64,000 bases of DNA. It comes from Viola odorata (lineage: Eukaryota > Streptophyta > Magnoliopsida > Malpighiales > Violaceae). Position numbers and translations under genes: made by a program. Each line of letters begins with the position of its first letter. The first letter of the stretch is position 1. This document shows, in pieces, positions 33,914-46,406 of the stretch. The DNA is taken from NCBI GenBank assembly GCA_963691705.1, contig OY829541.1, positions 3,333,385 through 3,397,384 of the forward strand, written 5' to 3'. The notes beneath the pieces were generated by a model that had not been told where the DNA came from, made no database searches, and saw only the letters and a list, made by a program, of their open reading frames with translations.

Positions 33914-34894
33914 GACAGATCCATCCAGCCGCAAATATGTCACGCTGCTTTGAGACACAAGTAAACTTATCAAAAGCATGAAATAGTGTAAGAGAAAACA
34001 ACCTCATATATACTTTAGTCATATTCACAAGCAAACTGCTTGCTTATAAGGGTCTGTTAAGCAACCATGTATGGCATCTAAAATGGCAATGACAGCCCCT
34101 AAACTAAACCACAACACTTTGAAGTTGCAAACCGGTTACACTTACAAGAACAATCCCCCTCCCAACCTTCCCACCACAGCGGAAAGATCTAGGAAGGAAA
34201 ATGCTCAGAAGTACTTTTGTCAAAATTTCCAACCATGTTATTTCTGGACCTTCATTGACATGGGGCTACATGACCAATCTTCCAACCATCATATACCAGA
34301 ATTCTGAGCATAATTAATTATCAAAATAAAACATACATTGGGCAGGCTTGATGACAATGTTCAATTTTATAGACTTTGCAATACATGCTCTCAAGAGCTA
34401 TAGCAATTATATTCTGAGGTCATTTATTAGCAATAATCTAAACAATGTAATTTTTTTTGCATGGTGGCCCCATTGGAGGTATATAAATGAACCATATAAA
34501 CACTCAGGGAATAGGAGCTCACCTTTTCATGATGGAGTGAAACAAGTCTCTTTCAATAATGTCGAGAAGGGCCTACACAACATGTAATTAATGAGCAACA
34601 AATAAGTGATTATAGAAGTTAACTTGCCAAGGCATAAGTAAAAGAAAATGTATTCATTACTTTGTGCTGAGCAAATATCAAAACTCTGTGCTGCCCAGCA
34701 GTGACAGGAGTCTCAGAACTGGATGCATCCAGACCAATTCCACACTCTTCCAAAATTTCATGGAGAGCAACTAATTTTGGAGAATGGTGCAATTTATGAA
34801 GTTCTGATATTATGTCAGAGTTTGCAGGTAAGAGACCACATAATCGGGTGCAAGCATTTCAGTCAACTTGTCGCCAACAACAAGCAACGGATGA
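33914..34894 (-). pseudogene. BTAF1: Fragment of BTAF1/MOT1 (TBP-associated Snf2 ATPase) nested in a POLE intron
   Basis: BTAF1/MOT1 removes TATA-binding protein from DNA. Three exon pieces read in order: 34661-34894 (HPLLVVGDKLTEM ... SELHKLHHSPKLVALHEILE ... HRVLIFAQHK), 34523-34572 (ALLDIIERDLFHSIMK) and 33914-33944 (SVTYLRLDGSV). They cover the start of the helicase C-terminal lobe; the conserved lobe sequence stops right after LDGSV. A net -1 indel after LTEMLAP breaks the frame of the first exon. The pieces lie between POLE exons 35873-36049 and 33495-33608, on the same strand, so they were inserted into that intron with their own introns. Confidence 0.82.
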
Positions 34895-34914
34895 CTGCAA
34901 AGTTTTAGTAAGTA

Positions 34915-34946
34915 CTAGCATGGGCCGACTACTATTCATCCGGCCC
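34915..34946 (-). other. Possible Helitron 3' terminus next to the BTAF1 fragment
   Basis: On the minus strand GGGCCG, a 13-nt loop and CGGCCC form a GC-rich stem; after 3 nt comes CTAG, then T. This has the order of a Helitron 3' end (hairpin, CTRR, host T), though the spacer is shorter than usual. No 5' TC end was identified. Confidence 0.3.
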
Positions 34947-35149
34947 AAATTCATTTCAAAAACAGCCCACACTCTCATTTGCAAAATTAAAAACATCGGA
35001 TAATAAAGCTGTTTAAAATCATACGTGAAAAAAGAATCCCAATTAAGTGGTCATGCCAAATGAATTAAATTCTAACAAATCTATATATTTATGCATATGA
35101 GAGTATTTGTGTAAAAAGCATGAAATAAATAAATAAAGAGGCGAAAAAC

Positions 35150-35450
35150 GTTTACTTGTGAAGAACACTGGTTGATTTACCCAACAAAATCGAAACTATT
35201 AGTGCGAGTAAATGGTAACCGATAAGCAACTAAATATTTAACGACTTATCACAATCAAAATAATTAATTTTATCAATAAAATGCGAGTAGAATAATTATT
35301 GAAGCGTGCAAAAAATAATTAATTAAGTAGCACGAGCATGAAGATTATTGTATGCAAATGACATAATTAATTTTGATGATCAAACGTAAATGGAATAATT
35401 AAACATGAAAAAGCGTACGAAAATAAATAATTAAACATGCAAGCATACCA
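35150..35450. repeat. Fragment of the LTR-like repeat also at 1.65 and 57.0 kb
   Basis: 'gttgatttac', 'attagtgcg', 'gcgtacgaaaataaataatt' and 'aaacatgc' appear in the same order as at 1680-1960. It lies in the same POLE intron as the BTAF1 fragment, showing that this intron has taken several insertions. Confidence 0.5.
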
Positions 35451-38400
35451 AAATATTACGACCCACATATTCAGCTGAATCCAAATTTTCACTAAGCAAA
35501 TAATAGGACCCAATATTACGACCCACTAATCTTTGCCTAACTCTTGGCATTTAGCCCCGTAACACTTTTTTACCTTTAAAACTTTATCCCTTAACACTTA
35601 ACCTCCATTTTTTAACCCCAATACAAAAGCACCCTTAGGTTTGTACATATAATAGCTCTCATGAAATATATTGCTTTGTAAGCTTCTTCATATCAATGCC
35701 CAGCCAACTCAGAAATGTTAAGGCAAGTAGTCATATCAAATGAATAACATGATTTGTGTAATGTACAAATTTTCATCAAACTATACGATGACAATTTCAA
35801 AAACAAAATCAGTTAGCAGCTCATTAGTCAAGTTGTCTCAGCTACACAAGTGGCTTGGGATGAAAAACTTACATCATAAACGAGTGGATCAAGCTTAAAA
35901 CTGGTAGGGAGGTCTGATCTGAAAACTCCACTCTCAAGGCATTCGACATGCCCACCTATGTAGGTCTCACTATCAAGAAGGTGATTCTTATGGAACTTTT
36001 CAGAATCAGATTGGTGTTTGTTAGGGCAGATAACATTTGCCTTGTACGCCTGTGGCAAATAAAAAATACAATGTAAAATGGAAAGAGAGTTGCACTAGGA
36101 AATGTTGTCAAAGGTTCCTTTAGATATACACATAACCCACCTACACCATAAGCAGCATTTCACAAAGTGTCCCACTACCTTTGCGCAAAACCTCATCTGG
36201 TGACATGGGAATTATAGTTGCCAGTGAAAAAATAAATGGGTGAACATGTCATATATAAATAATAAGTTGCGACAGCATCGGAAACTGAATAGGAGGCCAT
36301 CATCTGTCATTAAATTTGCATAAACAAAAAGAAATATTAGGTTTCTTACAGCATAATTGGGGAAGAAAAAAGAAATATAAGCACTAGTTTTAATTGAAGG
36401 AAATATACAATTAGGGTGGAAAAAATGGCAATCCGCATAGTAGAGCAAAAAAGTGTCCCACAAAAGATAAATGTATCTGGCATGGCCTCTTTGGATAACA
36501 ACTAACACATACCTGTGGCTTTTCTTTTGCAAAGCGAACCATGTCCTCTGGATTCACCTCTAGCGGATCATAACCCAGTTTTGCCTTTGTAACCGCCTGA
36601 TGCATGAAAGTTGAAATAAATCAATTTTAGGGGCAAAGAATGTAGAACTACACAAAGCTAGCAGCACACTTACATGCAAAAGAAGTAAATTTTCCCTGAA
36701 AAATATGCCAGTGAGAGGTGCAGAATACACTGACTAGAGTAGAAAAGAGTTGGTTTGAATGTTCTTATTTCTCATGAAATTTAACATGAAAAGTATTGTG
36801 CAATTTATTACTCACTATTTACTGGACATCTTTTGGTGGGAAATGTTCTGCATTATGCCTATTCAAAAGAGGCTTTTCAACCAACAAGTGGACAACAATA
36901 TGAGCTATATTTAAAATATTATAGTAGTTGTCCCATTTTAAACACTGAATTCACTGAAGTTAAGAGGAACTATAAATTTCATGTATTAAAACACAATCCT
37001 TTCTTGCTTTCTTTTCAGAAAACCTTTGTATACTGTGGCAAATTGGAAAAACTAAATTTGCCGTTATGCATACTAATCTGTAAAGATTGAGGGGACACAT
37101 AATCAGGATAACCAATCTACTCAGCTAATTTCTCTCTTTTTTTACTATTATTATTGTCACTGAATTCATGAATTCAAACAATGTCCCATGATTTGACCCA
37201 AAAAAGTCCCATGCAAGATAATAGTATATCAAGCAATTTTCCTCTTCATTTTTTCCAATGAAAAAATCATAAAATATTTTTCATGCATAAAGCTATCTTG
37301 AACCAGAGACAAAGGAGTCAGTGGAAGCAACAGACAGGCTGATGACAGTAATAAGAAAAGATTAAGTAACAAACAAGGAAAGACTGTGTTCGTGAGACTT
37401 AATTTTAATTAACAAGGGTAGACTGTGCTCATACCACTAGTGAAATCGCATGTGGAAAACCTTATATCCTGTAATTTACATTTTAAAGCCCCAGTAAAGA
37501 AGAACAGCTCTTAAAATAATAATAAACAATGAACTCAAAAGCAAGGTTAGGACCTTAAGGTCTTGGCTTCCTTGAGGCAAATAACTATCACGTTTGACCC
37601 ATGCATAACAATCCAAGTGGCAAGCAAATTTGAAACGGCACTCCCCCTGAATCTTGTCGCACAAGAATCCAACCTCCTGAAATCTCATACATTAAAAGCA
37701 AACAACATATGAGTAAGTAATACATACAAGTTCCTGAATAAATGGATTTAAAATCAAATAATCATAATAGTATCATCCCTTGGATAGTAAATGAAAAATG
37801 CTAGCCTCAAATTCTCAAGGAAAACTTATCGTCTTAGATACCAGAAAGTTTAACTAACAATGCTTTTAGGAAAAAGAGAGCTTATTACAGCCATGAGGAA
37901 AGTGTGGCACAAGCTCAACTAACAGGGAAGTGTAATTATCTTTAAAGAGTAGTTGTCCACTACTGAATTTCCAACAAAAAAATCAAATAGCTATACCAAT
38001 TTGTGTAGCTGTTTTTTCCATTTCAAAGAGTTGAATGCATGGTGTTTATGAGTGCAACGACTGGAAAGGGGAGAGGACCAATCTCTAAAGCTGCATATGC
38101 ACACTTCTGTGAGTTTCATTTTCTTTTCCTTTGTTTTCTTTTCCTTTGTTTTTCTTTTTGGTTATCCATGAATGCCTAAACCTTAAAAACCTGAGCCAAA
38201 TATGTATTAGCCAAGAGTCTTAGGAACTGCTCATCACAGTGGTGTACAACATATTGAAGAAAATTCTTAAAACCAGGGGAAACTATCTCTGAATTACAGA
38301 AACATGCAGTGGCATTTCCTACTTTTTATTTACATTCTGGACTGTAAAGAAAACAATCCACGAAGCCCAAACACAAATGAGTTCAAAACTAAAATCAACA

Positions 38401-41229
38401 AGATTAGGAAGCATACGTCGCTCATCTTGAGTCCATGATACGCTGCTCTGCTTTCCAGGAATGGCCAATCAAAATAATCACCATTGTATGTGACATAAAT
38501 ACCAGGCTTCAGCTCTCGCATGTGGGCAAACCACCTTTGAAGAAGTTCCACCTGCCAGAAACATAAGACCAAGCACCAAGAAGAGGATGTCCATCAGCAT
38601 CCTGAAATCATCCAAGGTGAAAAAAATTGTAAAACCATAATTACCTCATTTTGTACATTTGTCACTTTGAAAAATCCTTCAAATTCTGGTTTTGGAGTGT
38701 ACTCCAAGTCCTCTATATCCTCCCCTACACACTGAAGTTAAGTATAAGAATGATTACTTTGTATATGGAGAAAAGGAGTTTTTAAATTAAAGAAACAGAG
38801 GGACTGATAGCCAGAAAGATGGAAGGAGGCGAGGAGAAGGTAACTTCTCTCCCAATGGCATTTGCATTCCAATTTAATGAGGAAAAGCAGAGAACCACTA
38901 AACCACTTCAATCCATCGAGTGAAAGAGATATTAAGGGTGGTGGACATTAACAGAGGAACTAGTCACTCTATTCAAGCATGTAAATCAGAACAATCAAAG
39001 GAGTCCTCAATGCTCCTTGAAGCACCAACGGAAAAACCCTAGCAATCCCCTCAATTCCCAAAGCAGTATACCATAATGGGGTAGGGAAAAATACCATCTG
39101 ACGTATTCAAGGTCTATTTGTGGAACTTTCACCCATAAATAACACGCAAATTGATCTTGAAACAAGCTTTAAAACCCCCCAGACAGGGTGCAATAGAACT
39201 GCTTTCTCTCATTCAAACAAAAGGTAGGATGAGTTGAGGATATAATGGAATCCTACGCCCAGAAAGACAACACTAAAGCATCTATGAGTCTTCAACCAAA
39301 GGTCCTCCTTAGTTTTACCCTCTTATCATTCTTCTCATCCATCAAAAGTATCAGTTATATGGACTAGTTCAACAAAAGATTCCACAGAGAGCAGACGCAG
39401 TTGCACACACACATTGTTAATTTAATGGCACCAAGTACCAGCTATTTCAACAAGGACAGTACGGAACAACCACTTTATTGGCTATAGATGTCAAAGAGTG
39501 GAAACCTATTACTAGTAGAACATGTGCCACATAATAGAAATTCGAATATTCATTTCTAGATAAGATAAAAGTAAAGGTATAGCAAACTCATAACTATGTT
39601 ACCTCTCTGTTAATTATCAGGTATCCTTGCCCATCAACCATGTACGATATCATCATAATCAAATCATAGTCAGCATCTGGAAATTTCAAAGGAAGCTTGG
39701 TGGTTTCTATATCAAATGCACAAACGTGAACCTCAGCACGTTGAAGAAGATCAGCCCTCTTCTCAAGAATAACACCAGCACTGGAGACACTAACATCATA
39801 CCACTGCCCACATTGAATATCTGAGCAGCATGAAATTCTAGGATGTCATAATCAATATAAAATCTCATATAAACTCGGAAACAATATAATAGTAAAATGA
39901 GTTTCAAAACAAAAAGGTTTGCATACAAACTTACCATTGTCAATGGCAAAGCAGACATGGTAAGGAACATCATACTCCCGGAGGTCAATGATACAATCTA
40001 GAAAATCTTGAGGTCTTTGTTCTCTGTTAGTCAAGCATCAAAACATTACAGGACTTGAGCAAAATGTACCCACTAAAAATAAGATACAAATGCTAAAGGC
40101 AAATGAAGAAAAGATAGGAAGATGTTGACTTAAGAATGGTCCTAAGTAGAACTTCAAGCTAAAGCTGCTTCAAGCAGACAAGACTCGTAAGCCTTACCTT
40201 TTCACTGTTAATATGGACTGATATGCTTCTGCTGCATCAAACTTTGCCAGGTTTCTTTCAACAACGTGCATTAAATCTCTATTCACATCCATTAATTGTT
40301 GGACAGTATCAAAAGATATTTTCAAATATAATTTGCGCAATCCAGACAAATGGTTTTTTTGTACAACAATATAGATAATCAGAACACATAACATCTTTAG
40401 TGCATTTATGTAAGTCAACACGATTGAGGCACCAACATCAGAAAATAAAAGTAGTGAGTGACCACACAGAACCACAGATGACTTACAAGATCTAGGTCCT
40501 CCTTATCGACAATTTCAATATCAGCAATTTGAGCTTTGTAGTGTCGCCGCAAATACGCCTCAACATCCATTTCCATTTTTGCCTATATGAATACATCACA
40601 CAAGATTATCAATAAGAGGATAGCATAGTGGCAGCTACGAACCAAGAAAAACTACTAATTATACCTTTGTGGCGGCGTAAAAATAGGGCCGGAACCTGTA
40701 CTTGGACTTGAAAGCAGAACCATCCTATAATTATCACAGAAAACCAATTTTGACTAATTTTGAGATTAAAAAAAAACCCTCATAAGAAAATAAAACAACA
40801 ATAAATTAAACACCTGAAGAAATTCACCTGTGTAACAAAATAAAGATCAACGCAACTATGAACTTTGCCTGTCTCTTGCTCCTCCAAAGATGACTGGAAA
40901 TAAATAAAAAATAGCTTAAGAATTAAATTAACGTTTATTTCCGAACAACAAAAAGAAAATACCGAATACTAATACAGAAAAAATAACCCACTAAAGCTGA
41001 GTAAACTAAGACCCATGAACACCCAAATTGCCAAAATATCTCTTTTCAGCTATTCCAATTCCAATATAAGAATAGCTAAAATGCTACAACCATTGAAAAT
41101 TAAGCAAGAAAAACACCGTGAATGACTTACGGAAGCGAAAGTGAGGAGCCAACCGAGCCGTTTTTCGCCCCTTGCAGATGAAAACTCTACGCCCAGCTAC
41201 AAGTTCTGGAACTTCTTCAAATTGCAACT

Positions 41230-43454
41230 TCAAATAATAGATAGCTTAGACAGCAGACCATATGCAAGCCACTCTTCCCTCACCAATTTTAAACATTCCA
41301 TAGAAACTGCTCCAGAACGTTCAGCAAGTCCTCGTTGAAGAACTAACGTCCTCTGCTTTATGCTAATAAACCAAAAAGAAAATCCCATTGGTGAACATTA
41401 GAATCTTTGAAGTAGTTCCTTCTCGCTCAGCATCAGATAATCCAGGCTGGAGAATGGTTAAGCCACAGAACTAAATACCAGCCAGCTAGTAAATCACATA
41501 ACTTCCCTTACTGGTTAAACAAGTAAAAATCAACTTATGAAGATGCTGTACCCTCGGCAATAAAAAAGAAGAGGCCACAGCGAAGGATAAAAAGTTATAG
41601 AACAATTTAGAAACTACATCAATTCACCTGAGACTTTGAAGAGGAAACTTTTTAGCCAGAACACAATAGGCAGCTTTGCGAACAGACTCACTCACATCCT
41701 TGGTGCAACCAATAATGGCTGCTGAGGTTGCATTTGTAGGTGGCAAAGCCAATACAATCGTTTTACGAACCTCCTGAAGAAATGCCACAGCTCAGATGCA
41801 AGCAGATCTCCACACATCAAATTAAATGGCTTATACTAGTACTTGTCATCTTGTGTGACAAATACTACATTAACGGAATATATCACAAATGCGCATCCCA
41901 TTCAACCCTTTACGGTAGAAAATAGCTCATTTCTCAAAAGTAATTATGAGTGCATCTAACACTTCACAACATGAAGAAAGGATTCAAACAACTTGCCATG
42001 AGTGTGGTTTATGAGCTGCCAGAACAAGCAACATATTATGAGATGGGAAGAGGTTTGAAAGGGGAATGCCCTAAAACATGTTTGCATTTACAGAAAAATA
42101 AATATGCCTGCATTCTATTTTCCACAAACATACTTGATTAAATGGACAAAAAAAAATCCAAACTACTGTCAGATGGTTCTATGCTGAAGAATGTTAACAC
42201 ATTTACGAACACAGTTTGTAGGATTCATCAAAGTACAAACAAAAGCTCTCTAAATGATACACATGAAATAAGCACCAAACAAGCAGTTTCAATTTCCAGG
42301 GGAAATTGGAATAAAGAAGATTGTATCAATTTGAAGTTATAGGGATACTGACAACATTTTGCTCCAGGGGAAGCACTTCAAGAAATAAATCAAGGATGTC
42401 ACTGTTTTCTGAATCATTCACAAAGCGGGAAAGGGCTCTGACTGCAAATGAACGGATAGCTGGAATCTTGTCTCCCACCCGTAACTTCATGCCATCTATT
42501 ACATCATCCCAGATCTCATCGTTTACTTGTGCATCATCAGGCAACCGCATTATGATCTGCAAAAGCAAGAAAGTCTTCTATAAAGAAGGAAACTGCAGAA
42601 ATAACTATGCTGATAAAAGTGCATAAGGTATGCTTTCTAACAATAAAACTTCATAGTGAATGTTGGAACAAACATCACATACATAGTGGCTTGGTAAATT
42701 GGTGCTTGATAATTTTTTTTTTTAAAAAAGTTTAATTTGCTTAGGAACAGAACATTAGGAGAGAATTTTCTCTCTAACAAGTTACATAACAATCTTCAAA
42801 TCAAAACAGATAGATATAAATCCAAACAAGATTCTGTTGACAGCATCTTAGAAGACAAATATTAAGAATTGTGTTCCGTGAACTCCTTCCTAAGAAGTTC
42901 AGTGTGTTGGACTAAGCACAAGCATGAAGGAGTTTACACAGTAAACAGACTATGGGGGTTTTAATCGTCTTCCGAACGCACCCTAATAATAATTTAAGTT
43001 TAACCAAAAAGAAATAAACTTTTGTATGATGTAACACCTCAGAGATGATCTGGCAAGCCCTAAGTCTGGCAGTTCTGTTGGCAGCCGCGGCCGCCACTAG
43101 GAGAAACTTCAAGAACTCTTCCAGAAACTGAAAATTGTCGCAATCGTTGGAATTAGAATGAGGGGTGGTGGCAAAGGCGGAGACAAAGCGGACGATACGG
43201 TCGGCGGATGGGGTGCGGCGTTGGATGAGGAAGATGGGGGTTAGGGTTTTGGTGAAGACGGAGGTGAAATGGTGAAGGGGAAGGGATTTTGATCGGAGGG
43301 TGGAGAGTTCTTTGAGCTTCCGGATATGTGTAGCATTTGAGGTCTTCACTTCTTCCATGATTTTAGCAATCCTCTGTTGAAGAAGAAGGACTTGCTGTTG
43401 CCGGTTGTCCGGGGTCTTCTGATCTGCCCCAGTTCCGTTCTCCATTTCTACCAT
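41230..43454 (-). pseudogene. CAPG: Condensin subunit CAP-G (CND3), 5' part only; open frame kept
   Basis: CAP-G is the HEAT-repeat kleisin-binding subunit of condensin. Exons 43038-43454, 42356-42556, 41628-41773 and 41230-41362 join in phase to a 298-codon frame with GT-AG sites. It starts MVEMENGTGADQKTP and contains NATHIRKLKELSTLRSK, FLKFLLVAAAAANRTARLRA, MKLRVGDKIPAIRSFAVRAL and RKTIVLALPPTNAT. Homology ends after LKLVREEWLA (41263), mid-exon; ten unrelated residues and a TGA follow. About 70 bp further on the POLE homology starts, also mid-exon, so the two genes are fused by a breakpoint. Full-length CAP-G is about 1000 aa, so three quarters are missing. Because start, leader and frame survive, a short protein could be made. 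It is called a pseudogene for its truncation, not for a broken frame. Confidence 0.85.
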
Positions 43455-43592
43455 CTCTCCCGTTACTCAACACGGCGACGTTGTTCTCTCACCGTCTCTT
43501 CTCTTTTCTCTCTCTCTCTGACAAAGATGCTAATGTAGTGCGACTCTCTCCCTCATTCTCCTCTCTTTTGTGGGAAATTTTGCTTTTTGAAT
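43455..43592 (-). promoter_or_regulatory. Leader / proximal promoter of the CAP-G remnant
   Basis: Pyrimidine-rich on the plus strand with a (CT)n run at about 43500-43519, so a GA-rich leader on the transcribed strand. No TATA box is obvious, as is common for cell-cycle housekeeping genes. Confidence 0.4.
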
Positions 43593-43860
43593 TGGGGTAA
43601 TGAAAAAAATGACACCTGCACTGCACTCATTTTTACTTTTAAAAGGTATTCGAATTGTTCACATTTGGTATCTCACCCTAACGCTGTTTATCCAACTCCA
43701 TTATTTATCTGACGTGGCATGACACATCAGCTGCCATGTGTGTGCTTGCTTGCGTGGCATGCCACATATGCACAATTGTACCCGTTTAAAAATCTGGTCG
43801 GGTTAAAATTCGACCAATGGATCCTTGCCAAAACTACGTCGTTTTGGCAAGGATTATAAT
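43593..43860 (+). mobile_element. Solitary MULE-like terminal region
   Basis: It starts GGGGTAATGAAAAAAATGAC and contains 'ttcacatttggtat', a CCGTTA-like block and GACGTGGCATGACACATCAG, followed by ACGTCGTTTTGGCA. These are the same words in the same order as the arms of the fold-back element at 49372-50560. No matching right end was found, so this may be one end of a broken transposon, possibly the carrier of the MYB fragment that follows. Confidence 0.45.
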
Positions 43861-44604
43861 TTACCAACCAAAGCCTTTTTTCCACGCTCAACCAACGCCT
43901 GTCTTTCACCCATCCTCTCGATTTTCCTTTCCCCTTCATTTCCTCCATCCCCTCAACATCCACTCCAATTTCTTTATCCAATTCCAAAATTGAGTAATCC
44001 AAATCCTCAAATTTCTAACCCTAACTCCGATTACTCTAATCGGTTACTCCAATTTCACTAATCGATTACTCATTTCTACCATTGTCCATCCAAATCCCTA
44101 ACCCTAACTCATTCAATTCAATCGATTACCTCACTCCATCATTCCCGCATCTGGTTGTGTCGCTCCAATCGTGCGACGTCGACTTCATTGGAGGAACATC
44201 ATCTGTCTCTCTTCATTGGCACTTAAATCCGTACGATTCCTCTCTTTATCACTCTCTCGTGCTATTTACAGGGTTTTTTTTCGCAATAAAGGAAGTGTTC
44301 TTTTTAATTTTAAGATAGTTATTCAAGTTTCTTGTTCTCCTGTATGCTTCCTTATTGTTGTGTTTTTTTAACAGAAATTTAGCACATCCTAGTCATAATG
44401 ATTCTGTGTTTTTGTTGTTGTTTAGTATTTCTTTCCTGGAGCATGTTAACATTTAGATTGAATTTGGTTCAATTTCTGTTTGTATTTGTTAAATTGATGT
44501 CGTTATTGTCTTTAACTGCAGTGACATTATCTGTGATTTTTATGCTTGGAGATTGATATTACCTCTCCTCTAAACCTGATTACTCTTTTTCTACCTTTTT
44601 TCAG
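43861..44604 (+). other. AT/C-rich sequence upstream of the MYB fragment
   Basis: Repeated 'aatcgattac' and 'aaccctaac' words; no first MYB exon (no tryptophan-rich R2 start) is visible. Several frames up to 78 codons lack similarity. Confidence 0.45.
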
Positions 44605-45331
44605 GTTTGTTGAGATGTGAAAAAAGTTGTAGGCTACGGTGGACGAATTATCTCCGGCCAGACATTAAACGAGGGAATTTCACCCCTCAAGAGGAAGCCA
44701 ACGTCATCCAACTACATCAAATGTTAGGAAATAGGTATGCCCATCGTCCATCCTTAATTTCAATTTCATCAAATTAGGATTGATGTATATTGTTGTTTTA
44801 TTTTATCTTAATTAGAACAAAATTAAATAAAATCGGAGATGTGGATCTGAAAGATTCCGGTGTGCTAACAAACAAAACCATGTGCATACTTCTCTATTCA
44901 AAAAACACTTTTTGATTTTTTTAAATCATTCAACAATGAGGGACGTGTAACTTGCAAGCAGATGGTCAGTCCACGTGAATAAGCATTCAATTCATGAGTG
45001 GTGAATTAAATAGATTTAACACAACACAATTAGCTTAATTAATCAGTTTTATCTGATTTTTAGCATTTTTTTAAAATTTTGCTAAACGAGTTTATCGAGA
45101 GCTAGCGATCGAATATAATCTCATTCATATTTTCTAATCTTTTTTTGTTTCAGATGGTCTGCAATTGCAGCGAGACTACCGGGACGGACAGACAACGAAA
45201 TTAAAAATGTGTGGCATACCCACTTAAAAAAAAGTGACCACTTAAAAAACAGTGACCAGAAACTGAGTTTGATATTAGCCATTTTGTCATGTGTTGGGTT
45301 TATAATTGGATATTTGATTTTATTGAATTAA
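44605..45331 (+). pseudogene. R2R3-MYB transcription factor fragment lacking exon 1
   Basis: Exon 2 (44605-44734) is exactly 130 bp, the usual length in this family, and encodes [20 protein letters not shown] and [20 protein letters not shown]. Exon 3 (45154-45331) continues [20 protein letters not shown] and HTHLKKSD. So the end of R2 and all of R3 are present, with intact GT-AG sites. The first exon with the start of R2 is missing. After R3 the frame runs only 26 more codons, ending in a hydrophobic stretch [20 protein letters not shown] before TAA; a normal regulatory C-terminus is absent. It is a captured or decayed fragment; it cannot be assigned to one MYB subgroup. Confidence 0.88.
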
Positions 45332-46135
45332 GATAAAAAATGGTGTTGTATTAGTTTTATCGATTGTAATGAAGAAGATTTTCAGTTTATAGATTTGTTA
45401 TATTCTCTATTGTTTGAAATTCATTGATCAGTTCATAGATCATTGTCATAAACATGCATCAAGATTACATTACTGCTTCCAAGGCAAGGACTAATGCTTA
45501 CTGTTGATCATTGTCATAAACATGCTTCAGGAGAAGCTGTGGAATGGTGCTGAGCCATTGGTTTATAATATGTTCTAGCCTTTTGTGTGGTTATAATCCA
45601 TTTGGTCCAAACTCACTGCAGATTTGTATTTTAATTGACAATGTTGTGCATTGCTGATGCAATATGCTGACTCTTTGCAAAATCTTCTACCTGCAAAGAT
45701 TCTTTTCTGGGTATGAACAAACTCCAGCACAGGATGGAAGAGCGCGCAAACAATAGCAAAACATGCCAATATAATTTCAGAGTTACAACAAGAAAGACAC
45801 AATGTGTCAACTATCCACGCAATTATTTGCTTAAACACATACGGAATCACTCATAGGAAACTGCATTGACACATTCTTAAGTTCAACGGACAAAAGGACA
45901 AAGGCCACATCGGAAACAGAGGCACCATCAAGTTTCTCCCAAACTACATTGGTGTAATAACCATCACGTGGTTGACTCAATATTCCTATTAACCAAGACA
46001 AACATTAAACTGACAGGCACAGCGAGGTTCCATTTTAAATTTGAATTATCATCAAATCTCAAATTAAACATAAAAAAGTAACAAACTAAACTCAAATATA
46101 GCATTCAACTAATCCCTTAACGATTAGTTGAATGC
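45332..46135. other. Intergenic DNA, no gene seen
   Basis: 'gatcattgtcataaacatgc' occurs twice (about 45437 and 45507). No coding structure. Confidence 0.5.
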
Positions 46136-46399
46136 TACTCCCTCTGGTCTCCATAAAATGTCTTCCTCGCATCCCAATATTCAGTAGGGAATGCATATCG
46201 AGGAGGCCGGATGAGGCACTATTTGACCCCAAAAAAATCCGAAATTTTTTGTGAACGTACGTTAATCCTTAACGTACGTCCCAGAAAAAATTAGGGGCAA
46301 AATTGTCTCAAATAGGTCGTCTACCGGCCGTTTTAAGATACGTGCCGAAACAGTAAAAGCAAAAGCTAAAACGACATTTTATGGAGACCGGAGGGAGTA
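46136..46399. mobile_element. Stowaway/mariner-type MITE (260 bp)
   Basis: 46138-46397 has ends CTCCCTCTGGTCTCCATAAA and the complement of CTCCCTCCGGTCTCCATAAA, flanked by TA. The interior matches, in the opposite orientation, the element at 62986-63228. It contains a palindromic AACGTACGTT block absent from the other copy. Confidence 0.88.
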
Positions 46400-46406
46400 T
46401 ATTGGA

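Larger units (their letters stand above)
25338..41190 (-). pseudogene. POL2A: DNA polymerase epsilon catalytic subunit, truncated and internally deleted
   Basis: Intact POLE is the leading-strand replicative polymerase of the nucleus. About 30 exons were traced by homology, from GEKRLGWLLTFAS (41131-41170) to VLWISDDGAPDLGG (25338-25412). They include exonuclease blocks CAFDIETTK (39603-39820) and [10 protein letters not shown] (38417-38551), polymerase motif [10 protein letters not shown] (32882-32986), the linker (29609-30045) and part of the C-terminal DUF1744 region. Defects: first exon cut at its 5' side; splice acceptor AG changed to AA at about 40359; 2-nt deletion near 36247; CAG-to-TAG stop at 36141-36143; 9-nt loss in 31276-31385; a direct join near 31065 that deletes the exons with polymerase motifs B and C; +1 shift near 28654; -1 shift in 25667-25767; everything after DUF1744, including the zinc fingers, missing. 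It retains introns, so it is not a processed copy. Confidence 0.93.

Noticed and set aside
25338..43454. Calling POLE-CAPG a functional fusion gene
   Set aside because: Stops, frameshifts and a lost splice acceptor on the POLE side, and a stop codon before the junction on the CAP-G side, exclude a fused protein.
43825..44371. Short plus-strand ORFs as the missing first MYB exon
   Set aside because: None contains the tryptophan-spaced R2 start (GPWTPEED-like) or an in-phase donor.
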